From the NCBI GenBank assembly GCA_900556405.1, contig USPB01000015.1, positions 1-16,061 on the forward strand: DNA of 16,061 bases, read 5' to 3'. A program made the translations under genes and the position numbers. This DNA is from an uncultured Actinomyces sp. GTDB taxonomy: Bacteria > Actinomycetota > Actinomycetes > Actinomycetales > Actinomycetaceae. The notes under the pieces were generated by a model that saw only the letters and a program-made list of their open reading frames with translations, searched no databases and was not told the DNA's origin. This document shows, piece after piece, positions 15,515 to 16,061 of the stretch. Numbering within the stretch: position 1 is the first letter of the stretch; each line of letters begins with the position of its first letter.

Positions 15515-15580
15515 TACACCTGTGAGGGAGCATTGCACCAGCTCGGAAGGGGTGTAATGCTCCCGATATGGTGTAACACC
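15515..15580. repeat. GGTGYAATGCTCCC dyad with 19-bp-spaced outer sites
   Basis: GGGAGCATTGCACC (15526-15539) faces GGTGTAATGCTCCC (15551-15564), 13 of 14 bases complementary. Outer half-sites TACACC (15515-15520) and GGTGTA (15570-15575) are placed symmetrically, each 19 bp beyond the inner TGCACC or GGTGTA. The right outer site is itself a small palindrome, GGTGTAACACC (15570-15580). Confidence 0.85.
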
Positions 15581-15617
15581 ACAAAGGCACAAGAACTTTC
15601 GCGGCAACGGCATCGTT

Positions 15618-15702
15618 CAGTGGGGGGTTTTGCACTACACGAGCCTCCGACACGCCGATGACGCATGCTCCCAAGGCCTCAAGTAGTGCAAAACCCCCAC
15701 TG
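15618..15702. repeat. 20-bp inverted repeat with G/C tracts
   Basis: The right arm GTAGTGCAAAACCCCCACTG (15683-15702) is the reverse complement of 15618-15638 except that the left arm has six G where the right has five C. The arms are separated by 44 bp. The arm core GTGCAAAACCCCC resembles the GTGYAATGCTCCC motif of the neighbouring dyad. Too widely spaced for a typical terminator, but a large hairpin is possible in RNA. Confidence 0.9.
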
Positions 15703-15758
15703 CTCCCCAGTTGACGAGCACGAATGTGAAGAGAGCGGGCTGCGGCACCCAACGATCT

Positions 15759-15836
15759 AGATAGGAAACACCGATCTGGATAGGTTATCGGCATCCGGAT
15801 AGGTTAATAAGCTATCCGGATGCTCGTAACCTATCC
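15759..15836. repeat. Palindromic 19-bp-spaced GGATAGGTTA array, copy 2
   Basis: A degenerate site AGATAGGAAA (15759) is followed at exact 19-bp steps by GGATAGGTTA at 15778 and 15797. Reverse CTATCC sites start at 15812 and 15831, also 19 bp apart. The arms 15778-15802 and 15812-15836 are perfectly complementary except for a 3-nt TCG/TCG bubble, with the same GTTAATAAG loop as copy 1 (15803-15811). Confidence 0.95.
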
Positions 15837-15963
15837 GGAAGCACCTCCCGACAAGCAGATCAACAGCAGCGTCACCGCAACACTTGATTCGGTAGCCACG
15901 TGGGCGCCACCTCCGTCGGCATGTGCGCAGCACCGTCGTCACCACGTCACCCCACCAGCGCTT

Positions 15964-15987
15964 CTGCGGCCCGAGGCGCCGCCGCAG
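15964..15987 (-). terminator. Possible terminator of the right-edge minus-strand gene
   Basis: CTGCGGC (15964-15970) and GCCGCAG (15981-15987) form a 7-bp stem with a 10-nt loop, about 30 nt beyond the stop codon of the possible minus-strand gene. No U-run is present. Confidence 0.3.
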
Positions 15988-16015
15988 CCCGAAACGGAAG
16001 AAACCCCCGCGCAAC

Positions 16016-16061
16016 CTACAGCTTGAAACGCTCCGCGACGACGGGCTTCAGGGACACGGCC
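16016..16061 (-). CDS. Possible C-terminus of a minus-strand gene
   Basis: Reading the minus strand inward from the window edge gives AVSLKPVVAERFKL and then TAG (16016-16018). Codons are the GC-ending type of the neighbouring genes (GTC, GTC, GCG, GAG, TTC, AAG, CTG) and the peptide looks like an ordinary protein end. Fourteen codons are too few to identify a family, and a chance frame cannot be excluded. Confidence 0.4.
   Translation of the reverse strand, partial: AVSLKPVVAERFKL

Noticed and set aside
15504..15794. 96-codon minus-strand frame (and 15757-16014 minus, 15820-16026 plus)
   Set aside because: These frames run through the dyads and repeats, have no ribosome binding site and no protein-like composition.
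15350..15840. CRISPR array
   Set aside because: The 19-bp units abut or face each other with no unique spacers of constant size, and no cas gene is present.
15350..15840. Chromosomal origin (DnaA boxes) or parS
   Set aside because: The sites do not match TTATCCACA/TTGTCCACA or TGTTTCACGTGAAACA, so a standard oriC or parS is not supported, although another replication or segregation role stays open.

Overview
This is a GC-rich window from an actinomycete. The gene families fit an Actinomycetaceae member (Actinomyces/Schaalia type): an aerobic class Ib ribonucleotide reductase subunit, a wall-anchored Cna-B-type surface adhesin, and the actinobacterial fhaA-fhaB-pstP-rodA-pbpA-pknA-pknB cluster that in many actinobacteria lies near the replication origin. 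The genus is inferred from gene content and base composition, not from a marker gene.

Layout. Positions 1-733 hold the end of an unrecognised gene overlapping by 4 nt with a small helical gene that looks like a type VII secretion (WXG100-like) protein. nrdF (853-1815) stands alone on the + strand and ends at a strong hairpin. The convergent gap 1816-2159 is packed with structure: 17-bp tandem repeats, a 107-bp AT-rich segment bounded by 13-bp inverted repeats, and a 31-bp tandem array that runs into the 3' end of the minus-strand adhesin gene (2160-4919). A divergent, AT-richer gap of about 620 bp separates the adhesin from the main operon.

The seven-gene operon (5543-15075, +) is tightly packed: most junctions overlap by 1-28 nt or are separated by 1-4 nt. 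It encodes a signalling and wall-growth module. PknA and PknB are membrane Ser/Thr kinases, PknB carrying four extracellular PASTA domains. PstP is the opposing PP2C phosphatase. FhaA and FhaB are phosphothreonine-binding FHA proteins. RodA is the SEDS peptidoglycan polymerase and PbpA its class B transpeptidase partner. By analogy with mycobacteria, the kinases sense wall fragments and adjust synthesis, with FHA proteins docking to phosphorylated partners.

After pknB comes a long terminator hairpin, five perfect 10-bp repeats, and then about 490 bp (15350-15840) with no convincing gene but very ordered DNA. It contains two near-identical palindromic arrays of a GGATAGGTTA site at exact 19-bp spacing, enclosing two further, different dyads, one of which also has 19-bp spacing. 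The four dyad centres are symmetric about one point. I do not recognise this arrangement, and it is the best candidate for something undescribed here. At the extreme right edge, 14 codons may be the C-terminus of a minus-strand gene.
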